Translations under genes and position numbers: made by a program | Origin: Actinomadura roseirufa | GTDB lineage: Bacteria > Actinomycetota > Actinomycetes > Streptosporangiales > Streptosporangiaceae | Direction of reading: 5' to 3' | DNA: 64,000 nucleotides | Assembly (NCBI RefSeq): GCF_900659635.1 | Contig: NZ_CAACVB010000001.1 | Coordinates: 1 to 64,000 of the forward strand | Notes under the pieces: generated by a model | Database searches by the model: none | Told to the model about the DNA's origin: nothing | The model's input: the letters and a program-made list of their open reading frames with translations, nothing else | In this document: piece by piece, positions 8,410 to 17,825 of the stretch | Layout: each line of letters starts with the position of its first letter | Position numbering within the stretch: the stretch's first letter is position 1

Positions 8410-8777
8410 TCACCCAACCGACGCCGACCCGCCCGGCCCGAACACCGCGTCGGCACCCTTGGCGATCAACGCCTTCAACTGATGCCGGTAGCCCCTGGTG
8501 ACGGCCGGGCAGGAGTGCCCGCACAGCTCGGCGATCTCCTCGAGGGGCACACCCCTCCGCCCACCGAGCAGAACACCAAGCCGGTGCGTTTCCACGCCTC
8601 CCCCGCCTTGAGCCGCTGCGAGGCCTGCAGCACGTGGTGCCTGCGCAGTGTCTCCGCCGCCCGCTGCGGGAGTTCCAGTGTCCGGCGCGACTTCCGGGTC
8701 TTGGTGTCGCCGTGCGCCTGCACCGAGCGCCACACGCAGATGGCGCACATCGCGTGATCGAAGCCGGCCTTCGCCAC
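8410..8777 (-). pseudogene. Tyrosine recombinase (integrase) remnant at tRNA-Pro
   Basis: C-terminal part of a phage/ICE-type integrase. In one frame CVWRSVQAHGDTKTRKSRRT and LPQRAAETLRRH (8475-8760) match the core-domain region of actinobacterial integrases. In a second frame EEIAELCGHSCPAVTRGYRHQ (8410-8540) carries the C-terminal His and the nucleophile region (YRHQ). The two parts join in different frames and the stretch holding the HxxR motif is missing, so there is an internal deletion as well as a frameshift. The N-terminal half is replaced by the IS30-type element starting near 8760. Position and direction relative to the tRNA fit an integrated element that has lost its integrase. Confidence 0.75.
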
Positions 8778-8805
8778 CGGACGCCATCCGGCCTGGTCGT
8801 CCGGT

Positions 8806-9929
8806 CAGCAGGGGGAGCAGTGGCGGCAGTGGAAGCAGGGCGAGCCGATCAGCGCGATCGCTCGCAATGTGGGGGTCAAGCAGCAGCACGTGCGGCGGTT
8901 CCCGACTCAAAGCGGAGGTGTGCGGGTCCAGGTCCAGCGTCGTGCCGCCGGGCATGTGACGCTGTACGAGCGGGAGGAGATCTCGCGGGGCCTCGCGGCG
9001 GGGATGTCGGGCCGTGCGATCGCCCGCCGGCTGAACCGGCCGGGCTCGACGGTGGCCGGGGAGATCAGCCGCGACGGCGGCCGCGAACGCTACCGCGCCC
9101 TGGACGCCCAGGCCCGCGCCGCCCGCCTGGCGCGACGTCCCAAGCCCGCCAAGCTGACCGTCCACTCGCCGCTGCGCCGAATCGTCGAGGAGCGGCTGGA
9201 GTGCCGCCGGTCGCCGCAGCAGATCGCCCGCTGGTCTACCCCGACCATCTCGGCATGCGGGTCTTACACAAGACGATCTACATGTCGCTGTCCGACCCGC
9301 GGCGGGCACTGAACCGGAAGCTGACCGGGCAGCTGCGCACCGGGCGAACCATGCGACATCCGCGTGTCGTGCGCCGCCCCAGCGGCCGCGGGCAGATCCG
9401 GGACATGGTGCCCATCAGCCGGCGCCCCGCCGAGGTTGAGACCCGGCTCGTGCCCGGCCGCTGGGAAGGTGACGTGGTCATGGGCCGGCGTCCCTCCGCG
9501 GTCGCAACGCTGCTGGAGCGGACCACCCGCGTCGTCCGACTGGTCGCGTTGCCCGACGGCATCAAGACCCAGCAGGTGCGTCCGCATCTGGTTCGTGCCA
9601 TCGAGCAGATGCCGCCCCCGATGCGCGGATCGCTCACCTGGGACCGGGGCCGGGAGATGGCCGAGCACGCCCAGCTCACCGCCCAGATGGGCATGCCGGT
9701 TCACTTCTGCCGCAAAGGCAGCCCCTGGCAGCGCGGCACCAACGAGAACACCAACGGACCGCTACCCCAATACCTGGGCAAAAGCACCGATCTCAGGCTC
9801 CTTGACCAGAACGACCTGGACCGGATCGCAACCGAGCTCAACGACCGTCCCCGCAGAATCCACGGCTATCGCGCACCGAGCGCGCTTTACGCTGCCCTTT
9901 GCGCTCAGGTCGATGCAACGACCCCCTGA
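8806..9929 (+). pseudogene. IS30-family transposase, frameshifted
   Basis: DDE transposase of an IS30 element. The N-terminal part (frame of 8806-9235) has QWRQWKQGEPISAIARN, EREEISRGLAAGMS and AIARRLNRPGSTV, the helix-turn-helix typical of IS30. Near 9235 the frame changes and the catalytic half continues to 9929 with WEGDVVMGR (first Asp), LTWDRGREMAEH (second Asp) and GSPWQRGTNENTNG (Glu). The junction falls inside the conserved RWxxxxYPD segment, so a few bases were lost and the gene is broken. The element sits between the integrase remnant and the 3' end of the pentapeptide gene and appears to have interrupted the integrase. Exact inverted repeats were not identified. Confidence 0.85.
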
Positions 9930-9940
9930 GACCGCCATCC

Positions 9941-11257
9941 TTAAAATCGGGTGCGCGCGTTCACTCTCGCGGTGGACCGAACAGACTCCTCCGACTGCCC
10001 CCGGATGTTCCGCAGGTCCGCGCCCCTCAGGTCCACGCTCCGCAGATTCACACGCATCAGGATCGCGCCCTGCAGGTCGGCACCACGCAGGTCCACGCGC
10101 GACAGGAACACGCCCTGCAGGCCCGCACCTTGAAGGTTCGCGCCCCGCAGGTCCGCCTCCCACAGGAAGACGCCTCGCAGGCTTGTGTCCCGCAGGTCCG
10201 CACCTTGAAGGTTCGTGCCCCTCAGCTGAACTCGCTTCAGGCTCACCCTTCGCAGGTCCGCACCTTGAAGGTTCGCCCCCTGCAGGTCCGCGCCCTCCAG
10301 GTCCATCCCCACTAGGAGGAATGCGTCCCTTCTTGCTTCGGCGCGGCGCGGGTCCTGCACGCGCTCGCTCGACCGACGCGCGGGCATCTCCGCTTCCGCG
10401 CGTATCCCGTCCGCGTGCTTCAAGCCCGCAGATCGCAAGTCCGCACCACGCACATCCGCACCACGCAGGCTCGCACCGCGCAGGTTCGCATCCTCCAAGC
10501 CGGAATCCCGCAAGTCCGCGCCCTTCAGATCCGCGCCTTCCAGATTCGTCCCGCGCAGGTCCGCAGTGCGCAGATCGGCGCCGTTCAGCCGGGCGCCGGC
10601 CAGATGAAGGCCACTGAGGTCCAAGCTGCGACGCTCAGGGCGGCGGGGTCGTACGGCCAGCGCGGTCAGGGCGGCCTGGACATCTGCCGCAGGCCGCCCA
10701 GGCAAAGACGGCCGGCGCGACAAGCTCGGTTCACGACCGTCGAGGCGGGCCCGCGGCGCCCGGCGGCGAACGAAGGCCTCCAACACCTCCACGACGTCAT
10801 CGTGATGAGCGCGGGAATCAGCGGTGACATGGGCCAAGGCATGGATGCCGCCGAGCCGGGCGTCGATGTCGGGGGACCCCAGCCGTTCCAGGGCCTTGGT
10901 GAACCGGTCGGTCACCTGCCCACGGTGCGACAGCCGGTAGTTGCGCGCGGTGTACAGCAGGGAGATCGCCACCACGATCGCACCACCGGCCGAGACCACC
11001 AGCAGCCGCGCGTTATGCCGATCCTTGGGATCGGTCACCCCCATCCAGCCGGGCATCTTCCACAACGCCACCCCGTAGGCCACCGCCAGTCCGGCCAGGC
11101 CCAGCCCGGCCAACGCCACCCCGGCGCCGCGCGCGGCCGGCCGCGCCAGCTCGTACTGCCACCGCCGTCGAACACGCCTCATCAACTCCACGGCAAACCA
11201 GTCAACGAGCGTCCACCCCTGGACCGCCGACCATGGCCACATCCGGATCACGACCAT
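9941..11257 (-). CDS. Membrane-anchored pentapeptide-repeat protein
   Basis: Predicted inner-membrane protein with a right-handed quadrilateral beta-helix. From the ATG at 11257 it is 438 aa. Two transmembrane segments lie at about residues 30-55 and 65-90, followed by a soluble helical part (SHRGQVTDRFTKALERLGS, then GGIHALAHVT) and then A(D/N)LxX repeats in two blocks (about 195-270 and 305-425) separated by some 35 non-repeat, Arg-rich residues. The arrangement of two TM helices, a QxTDRFTKAxEQLGS-like segment and pentapeptide repeats is common in actinobacteria and of unknown function. The start was chosen because upstream residues have no family character. The stop is 12 bp from the IS30 transposase end, so the last residues may have been supplied by the insertion. 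The repeats also make the DNA look repetitive from 10.0 to 10.6 kb. Confidence 0.8.
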   Translation of the reverse strand: MVVIRMWPWSAVQGWTLVDWFAVELMRRVRRRWQYELARPAARGAGVALAGLGLAGLAVAYGVALWKMPGWMGVTDPKDRHNARLLVVSAGGAIVVAISLLYTARNYRLSHRGQVTDRFTKALERLGSPDIDARLGGIHALAHVTADSRAHHDDVVEVLEAFVRRRAPRARLDGREPSLSRRPSLPGRPAADVQAALTALAVRPRRPERRSLDLSGLHLAGARLNGADLRTADLRGTNLEGADLKGADLRDSGLEDANLRGASLRGADVRGADLRSAGLKHADGIRAEAEMPARRSSERVQDPRRAEARRDAFLLVGMDLEGADLQGANLQGADLRRVSLKRVQLRGTNLQGADLRDTSLRGVFLWEADLRGANLQGAGLQGVFLSRVDLRGADLQGAILMRVNLRSVDLRGADLRNIRGQSEESVRSTARVNARTRF

Positions 11258-11492
11258 CGTTTCCCGACACCCCCACCACCATCTCGCCCACCTGCACGCG
11301 CCCGCGCGTAGGGCGACCCCAGAAACTCCCCCATGTTTGGATCTTCGGCAGAAGCCGGGGGTCTGCAGCCCTGCGGGCTTCAGGTCCTGGACGGGGTTGC
11401 CCGAGAACCTCATGCCGCCGATGAACGGCCGTCCTGGCGCCCTCGATGGCGGGGACGAAAGTCCGTGGTTGACGACGCGAGGGGCGGTCGCC

Positions 11493-12448
11493 ATGGCGGA
11501 CACGGGTAACAGCCGGGCCGGTTCCGGGGGTCGAGTGATCGCGCTGCGACCGGACGCCGAGCGGTACACCACGGTGGCGGGCGCCGCCACGGCGATCTCG
11601 GCCGAGTGGACGGCGGCCGCGGTCGCGGGCACCGTGGCGGCCGCCGAGCGGGCTCTGGCCGACGTCTAGCAGCATCTCGACCGGTGGGCCCTGAGCTCCA
11701 ACACGGTCGAGGCGTACCGGCGGCACTGCCGCGCGTTCGTGGCGTGGCCGGTGGAGGAAGGCGGCGCGGAGGAGCGCTCGGACGCCTTCCGGGACGTGGT
11801 CGGCGCCGACGCCGCGGTGAGCACGTGGCGCGCGGACCTGGTGGACGCTCGGGCCTCGGTCTCCAAGGTCGACCAGGCGCGGGCCGCGCCGGCGCTGATG
11901 TACGGAGCGTGCCGGGCTGCGGCTGACGATCAAGCAGCTGCGGGTGACGCCGCCCGGGGAACCGGTCGCGCTGAACGATCGGCAGGCCGGGGGCGGCGCG
12001 GCGGCGTGGGGCCCGGGACTGGGCGATCGTCGCAGTCCTGCTGTACTCCGGCGCCCGGGTGGAGGAGTACGCCCGCCTTGAGACGGAGGACGTCCCGGTG
12101 ACCGCGCGGACCGGCGGCGTGCGCCTGCAACGGCAAGGGCGGCCAGGTGCGCACCGTGCCGCTCCCGGCGCGCGCGGCGCTGCTGGACTAGCTCGCCGGG
12201 CGCGGCCGCGTCGACGGGTCGCTGTGGCTGGGACCGGCGCGGCCCCCTGACCATCTCCGGCCTCCCGCAGGTCGTGCTCGCGGTCGTCCGGGCTCGCGGG
12301 GCCGCGGCCGTACGTCCTCCGCCATACCCACGGCACCGCGCAGGTGCGGTACCTGCTCGGGCGCGCCTCGGTGGCCACCTCGGGGCGCTACTTCCGCGCC
12401 AGCGCGGCCGAGGTCGCCGAGTTCGTCGGGGCTGTCTTCGACCGCTGA
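11493..12448 (+). pseudogene. Decayed tyrosine recombinase
   Basis: Fragments in three frames spell a site-specific recombinase. They are an N-terminal arm with the start ATG at 11493, an in-frame TAG near 11667, and a SAM-like core-binding part (SSNTVEAYRRHCRAFVAW, about 11697-11750). Further on come the catalytic Arg region LLYSGARVEEYARLETEDV (about 12040-12090), the strand pair GGQVRTVPLPARAALLD (about 12140-12190), and the C-terminal VLRHTHGTAQVRYLLGRAS with ATSGRYFRAS (about 12315-12410). Stops and frame changes make it inactive. It is a different recombinase from the one beside the tRNA, so at least two integration events are recorded here. Confidence 0.7.
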
Positions 12449-12703
12449 CGACTCCGGACGTGGGACGCGGGTGGGTGCCGGTGTCGCGGCCGGCGGCGAA
12501 GAACTCGTCCATGGGGTTGCGAGCCTGGCCGGTGGGCGGCTCGGCAGCACTGTCCTGATAGCCGTGACATTGGCGTCATGGCTATCAGGAAGGCGAAGGG
12601 ACTGTTCCAGGAACACGGACGGATGTCGGTCGACGGGCTTGCCAATGCCGCCAACGCCTGTCCCTCACGGTAATGCCACGAGCGATCCTCATAAAGCGCT
12701 AGC

Positions 12704-13534
12704 ATGTCCTTCATGAAAATGCGCGCCCTCGCTCTGACTGGTCTAACCTGCGCCGCTTTCGCGATGAGCGCATGTTCCGATAAAGAACACCGTAGCGTTG
12801 CGGCAGATGCCAAACTCGAAGCTCAGTGCGAATCGATTCCATCGGACGCTCGTCGCCTCACTCTCAAGGCCGAAGACGGCTTTAGTCTAGGTGCAGCGAT
12901 TATTGGCCAAGAAGGCATGTCGGTCGGCGTCGTTATCAGCTACGGCGCATCCCAAACTCTCTGCGACTGGCTAGGCGAAGGGAGAAGGCTGGCCGCCGCG
13001 ACCGGATCGAGGGTTCTCATTGTCGATCAAAGAGGCGCAGGAGCCAGTCCAGGGAAAGAAGATATACGAAAACTCCCCGGAGATGTGGTTACGGCCGGAA
13101 AATGGCTGAAGAGTCACGGCGCCCATCGCCTTGTCTTTATAGGGTCGTCGATGGGCGCCCCCATAGCACTGTCCGCCTCAACTCCCACGGGCCCGCGTGA
13201 GGCAGTTTCCCCGCGCGAGCAGAGTGCTCCGGTAATGGGGCGTGACGTGTGTGCCGCTGTCGCCATTTCGCCAGCTTCTTCCATTGAGACGAAGGCGGGC
13301 CAAGTAAGCGCGCTGGCCGCCAGTTCTTTCCCGGCTTCTCTGTGGATAGCCTACGAGAAGGGGAACAGGAACGTATCCAGCAATGCTGTGACTTTGGCCA
13401 AGCGCCTGAAGGATGCGGGTTCCCCGAACGTACGCACTCTGGCGGTCGACGGAAACGACCACAGCATCGGACTCGTCAAGGGGCATTCTTCAGTGCGTCG
13501 CTTCACTGACGAGGCCGTGCGTTCATGCCGGTAG
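12704..13534 (+). CDS. Alpha/beta hydrolase lipoprotein
   Basis: Predicted surface-attached serine hydrolase, 276 aa. The signal peptide ends in the lipobox AMSAC with Cys24. The fold is visible as VGVVISYGAS, VLIVDQRGAGASPG (oxyanion strand-loop) and the nucleophile elbow IGSSMGAPIA with Ser at about 148; the likely acid/His pair is VDGNDHSIG near residue 250. A near neighbour Cys pair (about 42 and 87) could form a disulfide. Codon use is clearly less GC-rich than the surrounding genes, and the gene stands between two recombinase remnants and a decayed stretch, which points to horizontal acquisition. Substrate unknown. Confidence 0.75.
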   Translation: MSFMKMRALALTGLTCAAFAMSACSDKEHRSVAADAKLEAQCESIPSDARRLTLKAEDGFSLGAAIIGQEGMSVGVVISYGASQTLCDWLGEGRRLAAATGSRVLIVDQRGAGASPGKEDIRKLPGDVVTAGKWLKSHGAHRLVFIGSSMGAPIALSASTPTGPREAVSPREQSAPVMGRDVCAAVAISPASSIETKAGQVSALAASSFPASLWIAYEKGNRNVSSNAVTLAKRLKDAGSPNVRTLAVDGNDHSIGLVKGHSSVRRFTDEAVRSCR

Positions 13535-14452
13535 ACGGGGCTGGATCGTTAGAGGCCGCGCTGCCCCCCAGCCTCAGCGGCCCGTCCTGGCGGCCGCGCT
13601 CGACGAGGTGGCCCAGCACTGGCAGCTCATGCAGGAACGGGCACGGCGAACCGGTCGCAGCGCATGCAGACCGCAGGCGCAAGGCCGCCGAGGACGGCCG
13701 ACGCCCTCTGCAGAGCCGGGAACGGTCCTGAAGGACGGCCCCATCAAGGGCGCGTTCACCATCGCCGGCCGTACGCCCGACGACAAAGAGGTCATCACTG
13801 TGCGCTGCTCTGCACAGTCCGGCGGGAGGGTCGCCGGCATGGCCCCGGATGCCAGACGCGGGCGGCCCCAGATGGCCCCACCCACTCCGACCGTCTGACC
13901 TGCGAGGTGATCCTTCCCGGCGTAGTCCGGCCGTGCCCCTTATCGACCGGCGGCCGCCGCGCCGCGAGCGGGGGGCCACGCTCGGCGGGGCGGCGCTGGT
14001 CGTTCGCGCGTTGCTCCCCGGACCGGCGGGGGGCGAACCGCGGTCGGGTCGACCGGCGCGGGCTACGTGCACGGCTACGCCCGCGTGGAGCGCAGCGACC
14101 ACCTGTGCGAGGAGTGCTGTCATGGGTGCAGCACATCGCGCCCGGGTCCGCCCCGGGTCCGGGGCGAGTCCGCCCGTGGTCCGGCTTGGGTCCGTTCTCG
14201 CGGCGGGGACGTTACCGCAGGTCAGGTCATCCCGGCGTCGCGCTGTTACGGGGTTCGGGGCGGCGGGAGGTCGCGGGCGGCTTGTCGCTGCGCCCGCTGG
14301 TCGGCTGAGGCGTCAGACTTCACGTTCGATCAGCTCCCTCGCGGACCTAACGCCAGAATCTGGTCCGATCCTCCTTGCGGGGCCCGACGCTTTTGTGTCA
14401 GTGGTTGGCGATTTCAGGTGCGGCTAGGTTGCGCCGAGAATGTCGCGGCGGG
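13535..14452. other. Gene-free stretch, probably decayed coding DNA
   Basis: About 900 bp with no intact gene. Traces such as ALDEVAQHWQLMQERARRT (near 13600) and TVLKDGPIKGAFTIAGRTPDD (near 13725-13790) have coding-like composition on the plus strand but lie in different frames and match nothing I recognise. They are best read as remains of mobile-element genes. Confidence 0.4.
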
Positions 14453-14742
14453 TCAGACCGCGATGAAAACCTGGTCCAGCTCTAGGGTTCCTTCCCAGCG
14501 TCTCTGGGCGGAGCGCCACCAGGTTTCGTACTGCTGAGCGCGTTCTTCGAGCAGGTCACTGGTGTGGTTGCAGCACACAGCGTCAGGGTGGAGTTCGCTG
14601 TGCTGCTTGCCGACCCAGCGGCATAGCCGTTTTCAACAGCTCGTCCACGCTCGTGATCCTGGATGTAGAGCTTGACATTCCTTGTAGCGCCGTTGTGATC
14701 GAAGGCTACGGACCGCGTGTACTGCTGGGCGAGGCTGGTCAT
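14453..14742 (-). pseudogene. Small conserved-looking gene with a single frameshift, downstream of the ABC transporter
   Basis: Begins at an ATG only 7 bases after the ABC transporter stop. The first frame gives about 40 residues (MTSLAQQYTRSVAFDHNGAT to GRAVENG). One inserted base near 14615 restores a second frame that continues in the same style (LCRWVGKQHSELHPDAVCCN, then EERAQQYETWWRSAQRRWEG) to a TGA at 14453, for a product of about 96 aa. The codon third positions are coding-like in both halves. This is either a real frameshift or a one-base sequence error. I do not recognise the family. The C-terminal Trp-rich helix and the Cys pair are its visible features. If intact it would be the last gene of the RiPP operon. 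Confidence 0.5.
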
Positions 14743-14749
14743 CCTAAAG

Positions 14750-16714
14750 TCACCACGTGGGTGATGCTGGGTTTGTGGTTTGGGGACGGTCGGAGGTTCG
14801 GGTGAACTGGGCGGCCTGGATTTCGTACAGGGCACGGAAATGGCCCTGGGGCAGGGCCAATAGGTCGTCGGGGGTGCCGGATTCGATGAGCCGGCCGCGG
14901 TCGAGCACGTACACGAGGTCGGCGTGGCGTACGGACGCCATTCGGTGGGTGATGAGGATGATGGTTTGTCCGCCCTCGGCCAGCTCACGGATCTGGTCGA
15001 ACACCCTTTGTTCCTCACGGGCGTCGAGTGCGGCCGTGGGCTCGTCGACGATGAGGACCTGAGCGTCCCGGTAGTGGGCTCGGGCGATGCCCAGGCGCTG
15101 CCACTGGCCGCCGCTGAGTTGGTGGCCGCCCTGGTATCCCCGGGCCAGCAGGGTGGCCCAGCCGCGGGGCAGGTCCTGGATTACCGGGGTGGCGCCCGCC
15201 TGGTCGGCGGCGGCTTTCAGCCGGCCGTCGTCGTCGGGGGCGCGGGAGTCGCCGATGACGACGTTGACGCGGGCGGTGAAGGGCCAGCGCTTGAAGTCCT
15301 GGGCCACCATGGCGATCCGCTCGAACACCTGCCGCCGGTCGGCACGGGAGGTGGGGACGTCGTCCCAGGAGACGCTGCCTGTGTTCGGGAGATAGAGGCC
15401 GGCGAGCAGCTTGACCAGGGTGGACTTGCCCGAGCCGTTCTCCCCGACCAGGGCGGTGATCCGCCCTGTCGGGATGGTGAGCGAGACGTCGTCGAGCGCC
15501 GGGAGTGTCGTCGTCTCGGTCGGCGGATAGCGGAAGGTGACCTTGTCGAACGTGATGTGGCGGGGGTGCCGCGGCACGTCCAGACCCCCGGCCGGAATCG
15601 CCCAGTCGGCGGCTTGGACGCGCAGGCGGTCGAGGTCGCCGACGAACAGGCTCTCGTCATAGAGGTTGTTGATCGCCTGGACCATGCCGCCGAGGCTGGC
15701 CGTGCCGGTGCGCAGGGCGAGCAGGGCGGTCCCCGCGACGGACATCGGCATGGCGCCGCCCCAGGCGAGGGCGCCCAGTGTGAGATAGGTGGTGGTGGCG
15801 GCGAGGCCGGTCCAGGCCGCGGCCCACAGGCCGGTGCGCGCGTCCAGCGTGGCCAGCCGAGTCTGTTCGGCCTCGGCGTTGGCGGACATGTCGCGGAAGT
15901 GCTTGAGCAGGAAGGGGCCGACCGCGTGGACCCGGATCTCCGACGCGGCCTCGACGGCGGTGAGCTCGGTGCTGAAGACCCGGCCGGCCCGCGTGTGCTG
16001 CACCCAGGTCTGGAAGCTCTCGTAGCGGCGGCGGCTGATGACCAGCGTTCCCCACATGCGCGGGACGATCATCAGAGCCAGCAACGGCAGCAGTACCGGA
16101 TGCAGCACGGTCAGCACGCTCGCGGCGGCGACCAGGGAGAACAGTGCGGTGATCACACGTGTGCAGTGGTCGACCATCCGGCGGGCGGCGGGCGCACCGA
16201 ACTGGGCGGTGTCGAGCAGCCGGCGGAACCGGTCGTCCTCGATCGCTGCCAGTTCCACCCGCGAGGCGCACGTCAGGTACTGCTCGGCGGCCGCCCGCTC
16301 CACCTTGGGTTCGAGCCGTCCTGAGCCGTAGGTGGACGCGGCGGTGAGCAAGGCGCCCAGTACCGCGGTGAGCGCGACGAGCACGAGGGACGGCAGGGCA
16401 TGGCGGAGCCGGTCGGCCGCGTCGCCGTCGGCGAGGACGGCCGCGAGCGCGGTGTTGACCGCGACCAGGCCGACGGCCTGTGCCAGACCGCGCCCGATCT
16501 CGGCGCCGGCGACCATCCGCACGGCGGGCGCGTCGGCTTCACGCGCGAGCCGGACGGTGGTGCGGACGAGCGGAGGCAGGGTCCGCACCACCGACCAGAG
16601 GCCGAGCCGGGCGAAGGCGCCCTCGTGGGTGCTCGAACCGTTGGCGTAGAGCAGGGGGCCGCCGAAGAGAAGCCGCTCCGAGGAGGAGGTACCAGGCGGT
16701 GGATGAGTCTTCAC
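14750..16714 (-). CDS. ABC transporter, fused permease and ATPase (peptide exporter type)
   Basis: Half-size exporter of the ABCB/lipid-peptide type, 654 aa from the GTG at 16714 (AAGG about 6 bases upstream). An N-terminal transmembrane domain with about six helices spans residues 50-330. The nucleotide-binding domain follows with Walker A GENGSGKST (about 420), the Q-loop MVAQDFKRW, the signature LSGGQWQR (about 531), Walker B VLIVDEPTAALD (about 555) and the H-loop ITHR (about 588). No N-terminal C39 peptidase domain is present, so leader removal must be done elsewhere. It lies 52 bp behind the ATP-grasp gene in the same direction as TfuA, YcaO and the precursor, and is the obvious exporter of the mature peptide. 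An ATG far upstream would add unsupported residues. Confidence 0.88.
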   Translation of the reverse strand: MKTHPPPGTSSSERLLFGGPLLYANGSSTHEGAFARLGLWSVVRTLPPLVRTTVRLAREADAPAVRMVAGAEIGRGLAQAVGLVAVNTALAAVLADGDAADRLRHALPSLVLVALTAVLGALLTAASTYGSGRLEPKVERAAAEQYLTCASRVELAAIEDDRFRRLLDTAQFGAPAARRMVDHCTRVITALFSLVAAASVLTVLHPVLLPLLALMIVPRMWGTLVISRRRYESFQTWVQHTRAGRVFSTELTAVEAASEIRVHAVGPFLLKHFRDMSANAEAEQTRLATLDARTGLWAAAWTGLAATTTYLTLGALAWGGAMPMSVAGTALLALRTGTASLGGMVQAINNLYDESLFVGDLDRLRVQAADWAIPAGGLDVPRHPRHITFDKVTFRYPPTETTTLPALDDVSLTIPTGRITALVGENGSGKSTLVKLLAGLYLPNTGSVSWDDVPTSRADRRQVFERIAMVAQDFKRWPFTARVNVVIGDSRAPDDDGRLKAAADQAGATPVIQDLPRGWATLLARGYQGGHQLSGGQWQRLGIARAHYRDAQVLIVDEPTAALDAREEQRVFDQIRELAEGGQTIILITHRMASVRHADLVYVLDRGRLIESGTPDDLLALPQGHFRALYEIQAAQFTRTSDRPQTTNPASPTW

Positions 16715-16766
16715 TGGGGACCTTACGACATCGGACGGAAGGCGAGGCGGAACTACGGGGTCTCCG

Positions 16767-17780
16767 TCAGGAGTTCCGCACCATGATGTCGACGAAGGCC
16801 TGCATGACGCGCAGTTGCGGCACCCATTCCTGGATGAACAGCCACTGGCCGTTCGGATTGACCTCCAGGAAAATGTACTCGTCATCGGGCGTCACGATGA
16901 AGTCGAAAGCCCCGAAGCGCAGGTCGAACTCGTCGAGCAGCTTGAGGCAGGCGTCCGCGATGGAGTCGGGGAGTTCACCGGCGGTAGCGTCGGGCAGCGA
17001 GTCCGAACGACGCCAGTCGTACCGGGTGAGGTCGTTCTTCTGGGAGTCGATCTGGCAGGTGAAGATCTGGTCCTCGAAGATGGTGACCCGCAACTCGTGC
17101 TTCTTCTCCACGAACTCCTGGAACATGCAGGCGCTGTACCGCACGCTGTCGACGTGCTCCATGTCCTCGTCGGTGAACGGGCGGACGAGCGGCAGGCCGG
17201 GTACGAAGGTCTCGGCGGTGTACTCCTCCTCCACCTCGCCGGGCAGCAGAAACGGTCCCGTCATGGACTTGAAGACCATTCTCTTCGAGCACTCGTCGTA
17301 GAACTTGCGCACGGCCTCCGGATCGTTGGTGATGATGGTCTTCGGCGAGACGAGCCCGTGGACCGCGCCCCTGGTCATCTGAATCATCTTGTTGCCGGCC
17401 CGGCGAATGTTGTGCGGGTTGCTCATCCAATAGACTTCGGGATCGTTGAGGAGCAGCTCCCACAGCCCCTTCATGGCGTATTCACTCTCCCGCCTGGCAT
17501 AAGGGAACTGCACCCGGGAGAGCGAGTCCGACGGGCGGGACACGTAGGGCTTCCTCCACCAGACGGCCTTGATGTCGTCGAGGTCGATCGATCCGTCCTC
17601 GGTGTGCAGAATGTTGGACCACTTCCCCTGCCGGAAGACCGAATCGACCTGCGCCCGCTGCGGAAGGTCCTCAGGGTAGAAGAATGCCGCCTCCCGACCG
17701 TTCCTGCGTAGGATTTCAGCGGCGGCGTAAGCTGTGCTGTCCCACCTGGCCGTGACCACCAGAATCGTCGCGTTGCCCAT
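16767..17780 (-). CDS. MvdC/MvdD-type ATP-grasp ligase, graspetide maturase
   Basis: ATP-grasp enzyme expected to activate Asp/Glu side chains of a precursor peptide as acyl phosphates and join them to Thr/Ser (or Lys) side chains, making omega-ester or omega-amide rings. At 337 aa it matches the family. Visible features: N-terminal domain with AVWWRKPY (family motif xWxRRP), the segment SNPHNIRRAGNKMIQMTRGAVHG leading to VSPKTIITND, ATP-binding strands RMVFKSMTG and ACMFQEFVEKKHELRV, and the metal site FGAFDFIVTPDDEYIFLEVNPNGQW near residue 300. The start is the ATG at 17780 with AAGGGTG upstream; an earlier ATG lacks a site. It follows the Thr/Asp-rich precursor gene directly, which is the normal graspetide arrangement. 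Confidence 0.9.
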   Translation of the reverse strand: MGNATILVVTARWDSTAYAAAEILRRNGREAAFFYPEDLPQRAQVDSVFRQGKWSNILHTEDGSIDLDDIKAVWWRKPYVSRPSDSLSRVQFPYARRESEYAMKGLWELLLNDPEVYWMSNPHNIRRAGNKMIQMTRGAVHGLVSPKTIITNDPEAVRKFYDECSKRMVFKSMTGPFLLPGEVEEEYTAETFVPGLPLVRPFTDEDMEHVDSVRYSACMFQEFVEKKHELRVTIFEDQIFTCQIDSQKNDLTRYDWRRSDSLPDATAGELPDSIADACLKLLDEFDLRFGAFDFIVTPDDEYIFLEVNPNGQWLFIQEWVPQLRVMQAFVDIMVRNS

Positions 17781-17825
17781 GACGTCACCCTTATCTCTTC
17801 GATCGAAAGACTTCACTGCCGAGCA

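Noticed and set aside
10000-10620. Tandem DNA repeats resembling a repeat array or CRISPR
   Set aside because: The periodicity is about 15 bp and follows the pentapeptide codons of the minus-strand protein. There are no fixed repeats with unique spacers.
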